The notes below the pieces were generated by a model that saw only the letters and a list, made by a program, of their open reading frames with translations, was not told the DNA's origin and did no database searches. Below, piece by piece: positions 52,700 to 61,971 of a stretch of 64,000 nucleotides of DNA; the stretch's first letter is position 1; every line of letters starts with the position of its first letter. Source of the stretch: Arthrobacter sp. SLBN-112 (GTDB lineage Bacteria > Actinomycetota > Actinomycetes > Actinomycetales > Micrococcaceae); contig NZ_JAUSXY010000001.1 of the NCBI RefSeq assembly GCF_030944625.1, positions 4,030,001 through 4,094,000 of the forward strand, written 5' to 3'. Made by a program: the position numbers and the translations under genes.

Positions 52700-55042
52700 T
52701 GTACGCACCGGAACGAGTACGGACGGCTTCGCCTTACTATATATATGATGCGCAAGTTGAACTTCGATCAAAGCAGTCGGTTGCCGTTACCATTGTTTAC
52801 TGTTCTTCTACGCAAATTATCCCTCGAGATGTTGGTAATGCTTTAGCTGCACACTATGAGACGGCTACTTTTCCTCAACAGATTTGGCTCCTGGGACCGT
52901 CAGACACAAAAGACTCCCTTCATGCGGCTGTCAACCATTCAGACATCCTGGATAGAGTTCCAGCAATAACCCGCTACTATAAAGCACCAACCGTCGTTGC
53001 CGCGACCGTTGATATTCATGGCTCGATATGCCTGCATGCAGAATCGCCGACAACGCTTGACCAGCGAGCAAGCGAAGCTATCTTCAGCAAAGGCCTGGTA
53101 AATATTTTTCGAAGCCATGATGGCGTCATCAATGCGAGTGCGGGTTATCATTATGTTAAGCCGAGCGGAAAGCACTCGGACGCATTTTTGCGCACAGCCA
53201 ATGTGCTGAAGTACGGTAACGAAATTTCGTTTATCGCTGTTGCACTGTTATCGCATCTTCCAGACCCGGACATACAGTACATTTACACCGATACCGCCTC
53301 GATTAATGCCTTGGCTTATTCGCTTGCCGAGATTATCGGCCGTCTTCGTCCCGAGTCGCCGCGTCCATCTATTGATAGTTTCGGGAGCTACGCGGGTATA
53401 GATGGGGCCTTCGAAATTGAAAAAGACACGGCGAGCATCGCCCTGATATCGGCATCAACGTCTGGTGCAATAGTGGACCAGATCGAGCGTTCTCAGAAAT
53501 TGTCGCGGCTTCGCCAGGTCATTCTGTACTTCGTCGGCAAGAGGGACGATTCGATCAAGGTCCTCTGCGACCTTACTCAGGGGCAGGCACCTCTTGGCTA
53601 CATGAACCCGATTAGATCATGGAAGGCCAGCGATTGTCCGCTGTGCCAGGGCGGACAGTCGACCGTACACGTGGGTGGGGATCAGTTCCTACCTGCGAAC
53701 CCAACAGTTTCCTCACGCATGATTACTGCCAAGGACGCGCCGGAGTGGCTTAGTCCGCTAATGAAATCGGTTTATGGATACGGAGTGGTGGCCTGCCACA
53801 CAACAGTGGCAGGATCAGATGACCCGTTCAGAACCATATTCTTCGATCTATCTCCGGTCATCGAGGCCCCCGAAAACTCGGACTCCGATATTTCGAACAA
53901 GCTATCGAAGATGTTGATTCGGCATATTCCGGCCGCCACCAAATGGCTGGTGCATCTAGATGACAGAGACTCCTTGCTCTTGGCTCAGCGGATTCGAACG
54001 GAGTTAAGTGATCTAGGTGTCCGCCTGCCCGATGGGCACATCGTGAATGCAAAAGATCTCATCACCAGGCAGCGAACGTCGCTAGGTGGAGGAGTGGCTG
54101 TCATAGTTGCGAGCGCGGTGGTGACTGGACGCAGTATTCTTAGCCTTAGCAGGAGCCTTCGGCGAGCGCATGAAGGGAACCCACTTCTGTTCCTTATCTT
54201 GGTAGGGCGCATGCAGGATGAGGCTCAGTGGAAAGAGCTATCCGTAAATCTAACTTATGGGAATTCCAACCCGAAAGAACACGGACTGTTCTGCGTAGAG
54301 TCAATCCATCTGCCACCGGATTCACCAGCGAAGGGCACTCCCTGGTATGAGGAAGCGAAGCTCTGGCGGCGACTACGGGATGACGCAGTTCCGCTCACAC
54401 GATCGCATAGCGTGGAGGAGCTAATCCGAAGCATTGAGCAACGTTTGGAAGTCCTCGATACATCTCCGGCTGAAGGTGGGCTAACATCATCGCTGTTTCT
54501 AAGAGCGTCAATAGACGGCGGGATGCAGCCCCTTCTTCTTCAAACCCAACTTTGCCTTTTGGGACTTCAACTACTCCGTCGATCCCAATACGGACGGCCG
54601 GGTCCCAACACAAGCGGACGTTTTTCTGACTATCAGTGCTATTCTGCATAACCTCCGCCTCACTCGTAAGACAAAGCATGCGGCACTTTCTCACGACCAC
54701 AATTGGACGGTAATTGCGCCGCGGAACTTTGCTCGTTTTAATGATGCGATCATCCAGGCTAGCCTGCTTCGGGCCGCGCTTCCAAGGGAACTGGACTATT
54801 CCTCCGATGAGACGCTGAGCCTGCACATGTTCGATGTCATCCAGGAGACATTGAACGCCGTAGGTACAGAGGAGGGCGCAGCGTCGGCAGAATTTCTCCT
54901 CGCCTTGGTTTTGGGGAGAGTTAGGCTCGGGAAGCCCGACATACAGCGATTGCTAACAAAGTACAGCGCCGTGGCGGCGACATGGCCAGTTCTTCACCAA
55001 GTGCTATGGAACGAGCTAGCAAACAACTATTCAGCGGTTTAA
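52699..55042 (+). pseudogene. Tandem PRTase-like protein, partner of the GHKL ATPase, frameshifted near its 3' end
   Basis: ATG at 52699 (AGGGGAA upstream) is coupled to the ATPase stop. The N-terminal half has an orotate-PRTase-like element VKPSGKHSDAFLR (about 153-165) and ALISASTSGAIVDQIE; the second half has VAVIVASAVVTGRSILSLSR (about 466-485), a PRPP-loop shape in which the usual acidic pair is replaced by Ala-Ser. A CPLC pair lies at 313-316. The frame ends at 54651, but removing one C from the CCCC at 54529-54532 gives MQPFFFKPNFAFWDFNYSV and an open frame to 55042 (about 780 aa). It is either recently broken or a sequencing error. Function unknown. Confidence 0.7.
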
Positions 55043-55108
55043 GCGCGGAACTTAGAATACGGCCGTTACCGCGCCTGGATGAGGAGCGACTTCGAATATC
55101 ACGGTGAA

Positions 55109-55135
55109 GGCGCTACCGATCAGACCGGTAGCGCC
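55109..55135. terminator. Bidirectional hairpin at the island's right edge
   Basis: GGCGCTACCG (55109-55118) pairs perfectly with CGGTAGCGCC (55126-55135) over a 7-base loop, between the PRTase-like gene and the convergent permease. Confidence 0.75.
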
Positions 55136-55175
55136 CCTAGTCCAAGAATCACCAAGTGATCTACAAGCTCGTGGT

Positions 55176-56588
55176 TCAGTCGATCAGCACAAGCTGCTTG
55201 TCGCCCTCTGGAGATTCGACAGGGGGCTGTACGTCCCGGTTCCGGTGGTTCATCCAGCACCCCACAGCCAGCAGCGCCACGAGCCCAAAAGTGCTCAGCA
55301 GCTGCGGACGCGAATCATCTCCAATGAAGCCCACCGTGAAGATTGCCGCCAGGATCAGCAGACCGAGACCCGTCAGCCACGGGAAGCCGGGCATCCGCAG
55401 GGGAAGCGCCGTTCCTTCGCGGTCGGCGCGGAGGCGCAGCGCCAGCTGAGCCAGGAGCGCGGACGTCCACACCAGCAGGCAGGTCGAACCAACGATGTTC
55501 AGCAGGACGCCAAGGACCATCTCGGGGAACGCCAGCTCCAAGACAACCGTGACAATGCCGAAGGCAACGCTCGCCAGCACTGCAACAACAGGCACGCGGG
55601 CCTTGGACACGGAAGCGAGCCAGCGCGGCGCTTCACCGCGCTCGGCCAGGGAGAACGCCATCCGCGAAGCGCCGTAGAGGTTGGCGTTGAGCGCGGACAG
55701 CAGAGCCGCGACGGCCACCAGGGTGATGGCGGTGGCCGCGCCCGGCATGCCTGCAGCGTCGAGAACCGCTGCGAACGGGGTCTTCAGCCCCGCCGAACCC
55801 ACGGGAACCACGGCGGCGATCACGAAGATGGCGCCGATGTAGAACACCAGGATGCGCCACAGCACCGTCCGGACGGCCTTCTTCACGCTGCGGGCCGGCT
55901 CGGCCGTCTCGGCTGCCGCTACGGAGACGATCTCGGTGCCGCCGAACGCGAACGCCACCACGAACAGCGCGGTCGCAATTCCGGCGAAACGGCTCGGCGC
56001 GAAGCCGGCACCCGTGAAGTTGGACAGGCCCGGCGTCTGCACGCCCGGCAACCAGCCGAACAGCAGCGCGAAGCCCACCAGCAGGAACCCGACAATCGCC
56101 GCCACCTTCAGCAGGGCGAACCAGAACTCGAACTCACCGAAGTTCTTCACGCTGGTTAGATTCACGGCGGTGAGCACCACGATGAACACGAAGGCCATCA
56201 GCCACACCGGCAGGGCCGGGAAGATGGTGGCCAGCAGGCCCGCCGCGCTCAGCGCCTCGGCCGCGATCACCACCACCAGCTGCAGCCACCACAGCCAGCC
56301 CACCGTGGCACCGGCCACCGGCCCGTACGCCTTGGCGGTGTAGACGGAAAAGGCACCGCTGTCCGGGTTGGCGGCGGCCATCTCGCCGAGCGCCCACATG
56401 ACCAGGATGATGAGCGTGCCGGCCACGAGGTAGGAGATCAGCACCGCCGGGCCGGCGGCCTGGATGCCCGCGCCGGAGCCGATAAACAAGCCCGCGCCGA
56501 TGGCGCTTCCCAGGCCCATCATGGTCAGCTGACGCGGTTTGAGGGCTGCGCCGAGTGGGCGGGCAGACGTCTTTGTCTGTTGTTCCAT
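55176..56588 (-). CDS. APC-superfamily amino acid permease (copy 1)
   Basis: ATG at 56588 has AGAGGAA upstream; the longer frame only adds non-family sequence. The 470-residue protein starts MEQQTKTSARPLGAALKPRQ and has the APC first-helix motif MMGLGSAIGAGLFIGSG and about 12 membrane segments (GGTEIVSVAAAETAEPARSV in the conserved loop), as in GABA/proline-type permeases. It would import an amino acid or amine by proton symport. The last about 180 residues are nearly identical to those of the partial gene at 63452. Confidence 0.93.
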   Translation of the reverse strand: MEQQTKTSARPLGAALKPRQLTMMGLGSAIGAGLFIGSGAGIQAAGPAVLISYLVAGTLIILVMWALGEMAAANPDSGAFSVYTAKAYGPVAGATVGWLWWLQLVVVIAAEALSAAGLLATIFPALPVWLMAFVFIVVLTAVNLTSVKNFGEFEFWFALLKVAAIVGFLLVGFALLFGWLPGVQTPGLSNFTGAGFAPSRFAGIATALFVVAFAFGGTEIVSVAAAETAEPARSVKKAVRTVLWRILVFYIGAIFVIAAVVPVGSAGLKTPFAAVLDAAGMPGAATAITLVAVAALLSALNANLYGASRMAFSLAERGEAPRWLASVSKARVPVVAVLASVAFGIVTVVLELAFPEMVLGVLLNIVGSTCLLVWTSALLAQLALRLRADREGTALPLRMPGFPWLTGLGLLILAAIFTVGFIGDDSRPQLLSTFGLVALLAVGCWMNHRNRDVQPPVESPEGDKQLVLID

Positions 56589-56632
56589 GGGGATTCCTCT
56601 TAGTTGTAGGTGGAACTGTTGGGGATAAAACT

Positions 56633-56926
56633 TCAGGCTGCGTGGGCTGCGTGGGCTTCGAGGAGCCGGAGCACGCGGTTGTTGGAGGCGGGGTCGGCAA
56701 CAGTGATCCGCACTCCGTCGCCCTGGTAGGCCCGGACCAGGATGCCCGCGCGGTCGAACGCCTCCACCAGGCTGGCCAGGAGCTGGGCATCGGCGCGGAT
56801 CCACAGGAAATTGCCCTGGCTCGGCTGCAGTTTCCAGCCTTGGGCTGCCAGCGCAGCGGCCATCCGTTCACGCTCCTGCTTGACCGCCGAAACCCGCGCT
56901 GCCATCTCCTCCCCCGCATCCAACAT
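56633..56926 (-). pseudogene. C-terminal fragment of a HisC-like (histidinol-phosphate) aminotransferase
   Basis: The frame MLDAGEEMAARVSAVKQERE followed by QPSQGNFLWIRADAQ and GVRITVADPASNNRVLRLLE is the small C-terminal domain of class I/II HisC-type aminotransferases. The large domain with the PLP lysine is absent and the sequence upstream of 56926 reads in a different frame, so this is a remnant. It lies directly upstream of the permease gene. Confidence 0.78.
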
Positions 56927-57037
56927 CGCGGGTGACGGTGAAGGTGGCCGCGCCGAGGCCGGCTGCGATGGCGGCCTGGTCTTCGTCCCAGGGTCGGACT
57001 CCTTACCGGGCACGGGCACCAGCCAACCAACCGGTTA

Positions 57038-58468
57038 CTACAACTGCGCGCCCGCCCTGGCGAACGTCTGGGTAATGATTGCGGCGGCGGTGTCGATGGC
57101 CGACTGGATGCTCCCGTCTGCCAGGCCGCGCCCGGCGAAGGTGTTCACCTCGATGCTGAGATTGCCTCTCCTCGCTCCGAGGCGGATGTACCAGTGGAAT
57201 TGGCCGTCGGCCAGGGAGTATTTGAAGGCGTAGCCGGTGTCGGCGTCGATCCCTGCGGTGATGGGCGTGACCGATGACCACGCGGCGGCGCCTTGGCCTT
57301 GGGTGTTCGCCTGGATGGTGCTGCAGTCCGCGAGTGCCGCGGCCCTGGCGTCGAAGGGGCTGGGCTGCTTGGTCGAGGTGCCTGTGCTGATGACAGCCAC
57401 GTCGAACATGATCGCCTTGTCGTTGCCGGAGCCGATCCCGTGGGCCGTGGTCGCGTTGCCCGCCAGGGCGCCGTAATAGGAGGCGTCATCGAAGGCACAG
57501 CTGCCCGGCGCGGGGGCGGGCGAGACTCCGGCCATCCGTGTCACGGCCCGGGAATCGGTCGGGCTCAGGTAGAACGTTGCCCCTGCCGGTCCGGTGAGGT
57601 TCCCGAGCAGGCCTTCGAGTTCCGCTGGGGTGCGGGCGCCCGGCGGTATGGGCTGCGGGCCTTCGCTTTTGAGCGACTCGGCGATGACGTCGCGGGCAAA
57701 GCCCGCCATGACATCCATGGCGCGTGCCGTGGTGTCGGAGTTGACGGGCCAGAGGGTGGTGCTCAGGTCGATGGCGATCGTGCCGGCGAGCACCTGCATC
57801 CCGCCGATGCCCATGTCCTGCTCCCCGAGGCCCTTGGCTTTCTGGGTGGTTGCGTAGGACTTCTCGCCCACAGTGGGTGCGGTGACCAGCTGGGCCGTGT
57901 ACGCCGGGCCGGGGATGCTCTGCCCTGCGCGGTTGTCGGTATAGCTGCGTTCGAACTGTGCGCACTTGGAGGGCAGGGGGTCGGTGTAGTCGAAGTCCGC
58001 GTTGGCGAGCCTGTCCCCGGAGGCGCTCCTGATCGTGAACGCGATGACTAGTGTCTGCGAGCCCGGGGCGGCGGCCACGGGCATCTGGCCCGCCGTGATG
58101 CTTGCGCTCGTGTCCAGATACCGCAGCTGGGTGTCGGTGTCCTCGTGCAGCCGGAGCGGGGAGCATTCGGCGGGGGTCGTCGTGCTGGTGACTGTGGTCC
58201 CCTGCAGGGCCAGGTTGCCGCGGAGGTTGGCCGGGTCGCGTACCAGCCCCTGGACGCTGCGGGACTGGACCACCGTCGTCGCGATGTCCGCGAGCTGCCG
58301 GTCCGTGTAGACCACGGACGGCATGGCTGTCGCCGGGGACGCACTCACGGAAGGGGGCGACGTCGTCGGGCTGCTCGTCGGTGCTGAGCTGCACCCGGCG
58401 AGGGCCAGCAGGGCCACGGCGCCCCCGGCCGCCCAACGGCGGCGCACCTGGGATTGGATGGCACTCAT
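57038..58468 (-). CDS. Hypothetical secreted lipoprotein (paralogue of the next gene)
   Basis: A signal peptide ending in lipobox LALAGC is followed by a Ser/Thr/Pro-rich linker and an unknown extracellular domain. Shared marks with its neighbour are the TPAECSPL cysteine region, LANADFDYTDPLPSKCAQFE and the C-terminal AYAFKYSLADGQFHWYIRLG strand pattern, suggesting paired disulphides and a beta-rich fold. It is 476 residues. No enzyme motif was recognised. Confidence 0.8.
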   Translation of the reverse strand: MSAIQSQVRRRWAAGGAVALLALAGCSSAPTSSPTTSPPSVSASPATAMPSVVYTDRQLADIATTVVQSRSVQGLVRDPANLRGNLALQGTTVTSTTTPAECSPLRLHEDTDTQLRYLDTSASITAGQMPVAAAPGSQTLVIAFTIRSASGDRLANADFDYTDPLPSKCAQFERSYTDNRAGQSIPGPAYTAQLVTAPTVGEKSYATTQKAKGLGEQDMGIGGMQVLAGTIAIDLSTTLWPVNSDTTARAMDVMAGFARDVIAESLKSEGPQPIPPGARTPAELEGLLGNLTGPAGATFYLSPTDSRAVTRMAGVSPAPAPGSCAFDDASYYGALAGNATTAHGIGSGNDKAIMFDVAVISTGTSTKQPSPFDARAAALADCSTIQANTQGQGAAAWSSVTPITAGIDADTGYAFKYSLADGQFHWYIRLGARRGNLSIEVNTFAGRGLADGSIQSAIDTAAAIITQTFARAGAQL

Positions 58469-58498
58469 CTCCTGCTCCCCGACTCCATCTGTCCCGGC

Positions 58499-59939
58499 CT
58501 ACTGGCTGGCCTTGGCGAAGACCTGGCTGATGACCGCGGCCATGTCATCGGTTCCGGGCTGCAGGTCGGCCTCGGTGTTCTTGATGGCTTCCAGCTCTAC
58601 GGTTAGGCTGCCCTTCCTTGCCCCCACAAGCAGGTGCCAGACTCCCCCGTCCGGGTGCTCATGGGCGACGGCGTACGCCGAGTCCGCGGCCACGTTCAGG
58701 CTGAGGCGGTGGAGGGACGTCCACTGGCTCAGGCTGCCGCTGGTCCCCACGCCCGTGAAGACCTCTTCCTGGATGGTTGGGCAGTCCCGCAGGGTTGCGG
58801 CGCGCGCATCGAAGGGGTACGGCGTGGACGCCGTTGTGGGCATGCTGACCAGCCGGACCATGAGATAGTCCATCTTCGTGGAGCCCGGAATCTCCGCTTG
58901 GGCGGTGGTGGAGCCCTGGAGCGAGGAGAAGTAGGCCCCGTCGCTGTAGGTGCAGTCCGGCAGAGACGGCGGCGCGGTGGGGGAGGCGCCAGGGACGGCG
59001 CGGATGACGGTGCCGGACGCCATGTCCGCCGTGGCCCCGTTCGGGGCCCGTGATGGTCTGGAGCAGATCGGTCAGCTGCTCAGGAGTCTTGGCGTTCGGG
59101 GGCGGGGGGCTCACAGTGGGTGGGTTCAGGGCGGCCTCGTCGATCAGCTGCTGGGCAATGCTGGTCATCGAGTTCAGGGCGGGCTGGGCATCGGCCTCGG
59201 AGTTCAGGGGCGAGACGCTCAGGCTCATGCTGATGGAGAGCGTACCGGCCAGGACCCGGAGGCCCACACTCCCGAACGGCTGCGAGGGGCCCATCACCGC
59301 GTACGCCTTCTCCCCCACCAGAGGAGGCTTCAGGAGCACGATCTTGTAGGGGCTGCTGCCGCCCTGCGGCTCGTAGGACACCTCGAACTGGCCGCAGCGG
59401 GAGACGAGATCGTCAGTGTAGTCGAAGTCGGCTTTGGCGAGCTTGTCCCGGGGGGCGCTGCGCATCGTGAACAGGATCGTGGTGGTCGGGCTGGATTCGC
59501 CGGCGATGGGCACGCCCCCGCTGGCGAAATTCAGGCTCGGATCCTGCATGGCATCATCCATGGCAGGCAGGTGGAACGCGCCGCACTCCGCAGGCTGGGC
59601 GGTGGCCCGGGTCAGCGGGTAGGGGCGGGATTTGAGGGCAGTTCGCAGCTGCTGGCTGTCGTACATAAATTCCGGGCGCTGGCCGCGCTGCTGCAGCATC
59701 GCAGCACCGATCGCGGTGAGCTCCTGGTCGGTGAAGACTTTCGAGGGCAGGGCACCAGGCATGGCCGAGGCGCTCGACGTGGCACTCGTCACCGGAGTCG
59801 TCGGCGTCTGTGCCGGCGTCGGCGGGCTGGAGGAGCAGCCCGAGAGGGCCAGCGTGACGACGGCCGCAGCCACGGCCACACGGGGCAGCATCCGCCGACG
59901 CCGACTCCTTAGGCACCCGGCATGAAGACCAGGCATCAT
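58499..59939 (-). pseudogene. Hypothetical secreted lipoprotein, frameshifted paralogue
   Basis: It has lipobox LALSGC followed by SSSPP, then the same order of motifs as the previous lipoprotein (QPAECGAF; LAKADFDYTDDLVSRCGQFE). The upstream frame leaves register after LLQTITGP; the expected continuation, ATADMASGTVIRAV to VISQVFAKASQ, lies in another frame. One surplus base in the GGGG at 59043-59046 accounts for it. Start at 59939 overlaps the UspA stop; 59891 is an alternative. True pseudogene or sequencing error cannot be told apart here. Confidence 0.78.
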
Positions 59940-60397
59940 CGCGCTCCGTTGGAGCGGACCACCAGGACGGGACACTGTGCGTGGTTGACAACTTGGGTGG
60001 AGACCGAGCCCACGTGCAATCCGGGAAATCCCCCATGGCCCCGGGAGCCGACGACAATAAGATCCGCATCCTTGGCAGCGTCGAGAATTGCCGAAGCAGG
60101 TGAATGGGTGCCTACAAGCTGCCCTGTTGCGGTCACACCACTATCTTCGGCGGACTTCACTGCCTCACCCTGGAGCGTCTGTGCGATGCGCTCCGGGGAC
60201 TCTTCGGCGGCAATCTCGCCTGCGGCCGTTTCCAGGACAGCCGGATACCACGCCATCGGCGGCTTATTCCAGGCCGTGACCAGGCGGAGCCGGCCGTTGC
60301 GCTGCCGCGCCTCATCCATGGCCCAGTCCAGCGCTGCCTGGGAATATTCGGAACCGTCAAAACCGACAACAATCAAGAACGAACCCGTACTGGTCAC
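59936..60397 (-). CDS. Universal stress protein, UspA family
   Basis: GTG start preceded by AAAGGAAAG. The 153-residue protein has the UspA fold: FLIVVGFDGSEYSQAALDWA at the start and the ATP-binding G-2x-G-9x-G pattern VVGSRGHGGFPGLHVGSVST near the end. ATP-binding Usp proteins respond to dormancy and stress. It heads a short series of stress genes (SDR, Hsp20, RNase-type MBL protein). Confidence 0.92.
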   Translation of the reverse strand: MTSTGSFLIVVGFDGSEYSQAALDWAMDEARQRNGRLRLVTAWNKPPMAWYPAVLETAAGEIAAEESPERIAQTLQGEAVKSAEDSGVTATGQLVGTHSPASAILDAAKDADLIVVGSRGHGGFPGLHVGSVSTQVVNHAQCPVLVVRSNGAR

Positions 60398-60441
60398 TTG
60401 TCTTTCCTTTCACTGCCTCGCTGTGCCCAACCGCCCAGGGG

Positions 60442-61188
60442 CTAGGCTTCCTCGTGCCGGGTGACCGTCCCCGCGGTGTCACCGCCATCGATGACGAATT
60501 CGGCCCCGGTAACAAACGAGGATTCGTTGGAAGCCAGGTACAGGACCATGTCCGCGACTTCCCCCGGATGGCCTACGCGGCCCAGAGCCACGTGACTCAT
60601 GTCCGACTGGATGTCAGCCGTCATGGGCGTGGAGATGACTCCCGGATGGACCGAGTTGACCCTGATGCCATGGGGTCCCAAATCCAGCGCAGCGCTCTTG
60701 GTGAGTCCGCGCACGCCAAATTTCGAGGCCGTGTATCCGGGGATCTGCTCATAACCGCGGATGCCGGCGATCGAGGAAATGTTAATGATCGACCCGCCTT
60801 TGGTCTGCTTCAGCGCCGGGATGGCGGCCTTGATCCCGTTGAACGTGCCGGTCAGGTTCACGGCGATGACAATGTTCCACTGTTCCAGCGTGTAGTCCTC
60901 AATGGAGGCGAAGTTCACGATGCCGGCATTGTTTACCAGGATGTTGAGCCCACCGAACGTTTCGACGGCGGCGGCCACCGCTGCCTCCCAGTCCTGCGGG
61001 CTGGTCACATCGAGGTGAGCAAAAAGAGCTCCGGAGCCGATACGCTCCGCCGTTTCCTTGCCTGCCTCGTCCAGGATGTCACCGATGACCACCTTGGCCC
61101 CTTCGCCATGCAGCCGGGATGCCACCGCAGCTCCAATACCGCGTGCACCCCCGCTGACCAGCGCTACTTTGTCAATGACCCGTTCCAT
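60442..61188 (-). CDS. Classical short-chain dehydrogenase/reductase
   Basis: The nucleotide motif SGGARGIGAAVASRL, the NNAG segment (LVNNAGIVNF), and the catalytic Ser-Tyr-Lys (IINISSIAGIRGYE, then PGYTASKFGVRG) give a complete active site; the Asp in GDILDEAGKE favours NAD. At 248 residues it resembles 3-alpha/20-beta-hydroxysteroid dehydrogenase-type and cyclohexanol dehydrogenases. Substrate unknown. Confidence 0.92.
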   Translation of the reverse strand: MERVIDKVALVSGGARGIGAAVASRLHGEGAKVVIGDILDEAGKETAERIGSGALFAHLDVTSPQDWEAAVAAAVETFGGLNILVNNAGIVNFASIEDYTLEQWNIVIAVNLTGTFNGIKAAIPALKQTKGGSIINISSIAGIRGYEQIPGYTASKFGVRGLTKSAALDLGPHGIRVNSVHPGVISTPMTADIQSDMSHVALGRVGHPGEVADMVLYLASNESSFVTGAEFVIDGGDTAGTVTRHEEA

Positions 61189-61462
61189 GTGGTGCTCCTT
61201 CGGTGATGCTGACCGTCATCTGGCCGTGCAAGGGCCAGCGTGCACATGGAGTCCGGTCCCGTCTGCCATGGTTCCATCGGACGTCCATACCGATCCGGTT
61301 AGTAGAGTCCAAGGTCCCCGGGCTTTCCCGCAGCGCAGCAGCGTTGTGCACGATCAGCGGCGAGGGTCTTTTGTCCCTGTTGCCCTTTCCCGCGCAGGTA
61401 TCTACTGGTGGGACACCGGCCCTTACGCGGGACCCTCCCTGTATCGAATCTGGAGAACTGTC

Positions 61463-61927
61463 ATGTCTGATCTGCTCAAATGGTCCCCTTTTGCATCCCG
61501 GTGGACCTCCCCCTTCAACACCGTTTTGCGTTCGCCGGCGGACCTGCTGGACTCCATGGAGCGCATGTTCCAAACACCGGTCAGCCCCGCCCCCATCCGG
61601 GTCGAGGAGTTCGTCGACGGTAAGACCCTTGTGGTTCGTGCCGAGATGCCCGGCGTAGATCCTGACAAGGACGTTGAGGTCACCATGGATGACGGGTTCC
61701 TGAGGATCCGCGCCGAACGCCAGGAAAAGGAAGAACACAGGGATAAAGGCAGCTACCGGTCAGAGTTCCGCTACGGGTCCTTCAGCCGGAACATCCCGCT
61801 CCCTGACGGGGTAAAGGAAGAAGACATCAAGGCCAGCTACACGAATGGAGTCCTGGAAGTCCGCGCCACGCTGCCCGAACAGGCCCAGGCGGCGGAACCG
61901 AAGAAGCTCCCCATTACCCGCGGGTAG
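61463..61927 (+). CDS. Small heat shock protein, Hsp20/alpha-crystallin family
   Basis: ATG at 61463 has TGGAGAA upstream. An N-terminal arm (MSDLLKWSPFASRWTSPFNT) precedes the alpha-crystallin domain (RVEEFVDGKTLVVRAEMPGV; DGFLRIRAERQEKEEHRDKG; GSFSRNIPLPDGVKEEDIKA) and the C-terminal IxI-like LPITRG motif. It is an ATP-independent holdase chaperone. It is followed 44 bases later by the MBL protein gene. Confidence 0.95.
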   Translation: MSDLLKWSPFASRWTSPFNTVLRSPADLLDSMERMFQTPVSPAPIRVEEFVDGKTLVVRAEMPGVDPDKDVEVTMDDGFLRIRAERQEKEEHRDKGSYRSEFRYGSFSRNIPLPDGVKEEDIKASYTNGVLEVRATLPEQAQAAEPKKLPITRG

Positions 61928-61971
61928 CGAGGAAAGCCCCGTCCCCAGCGCGGCGCCCGGAAGGAGCGAAC

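Larger units (their letters stand above)
28022..55108. other. Defence island (putative genomic island boundaries)
   Basis: This interval is filled with anti-phage-type genes (two GHKL ATPases, type III-like restriction-modification, UvrD-nuclease fusion, CBS-HEPN, Dam methylase, NurA-HerA, PLD-helicase) and uses more A/T-rich codons than both flanks, most plainly at 52,700-55,000. The left edge falls in a truncated monooxygenase gene; the right edge is just before the hairpin and amino-acid permease at 55,109. No integrase, tRNA or flanking direct repeat was found, so the exact ends and mechanism of entry are inferred. Confidence 0.72.

Noticed and set aside
28022..55108. DISARM, BREX, Dnd or type I restriction
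   Set aside because: No DrmA/DrmB, PglZ, BrxC, DndCDE or HsdS protein is present; the modules match type III-like, HerA-NurA and orphan components instead.
55104..56159. 351-codon Arg/Gln/His-rich plus-strand frame
   Set aside because: Antisense shadow of the APC permease with low-complexity composition.
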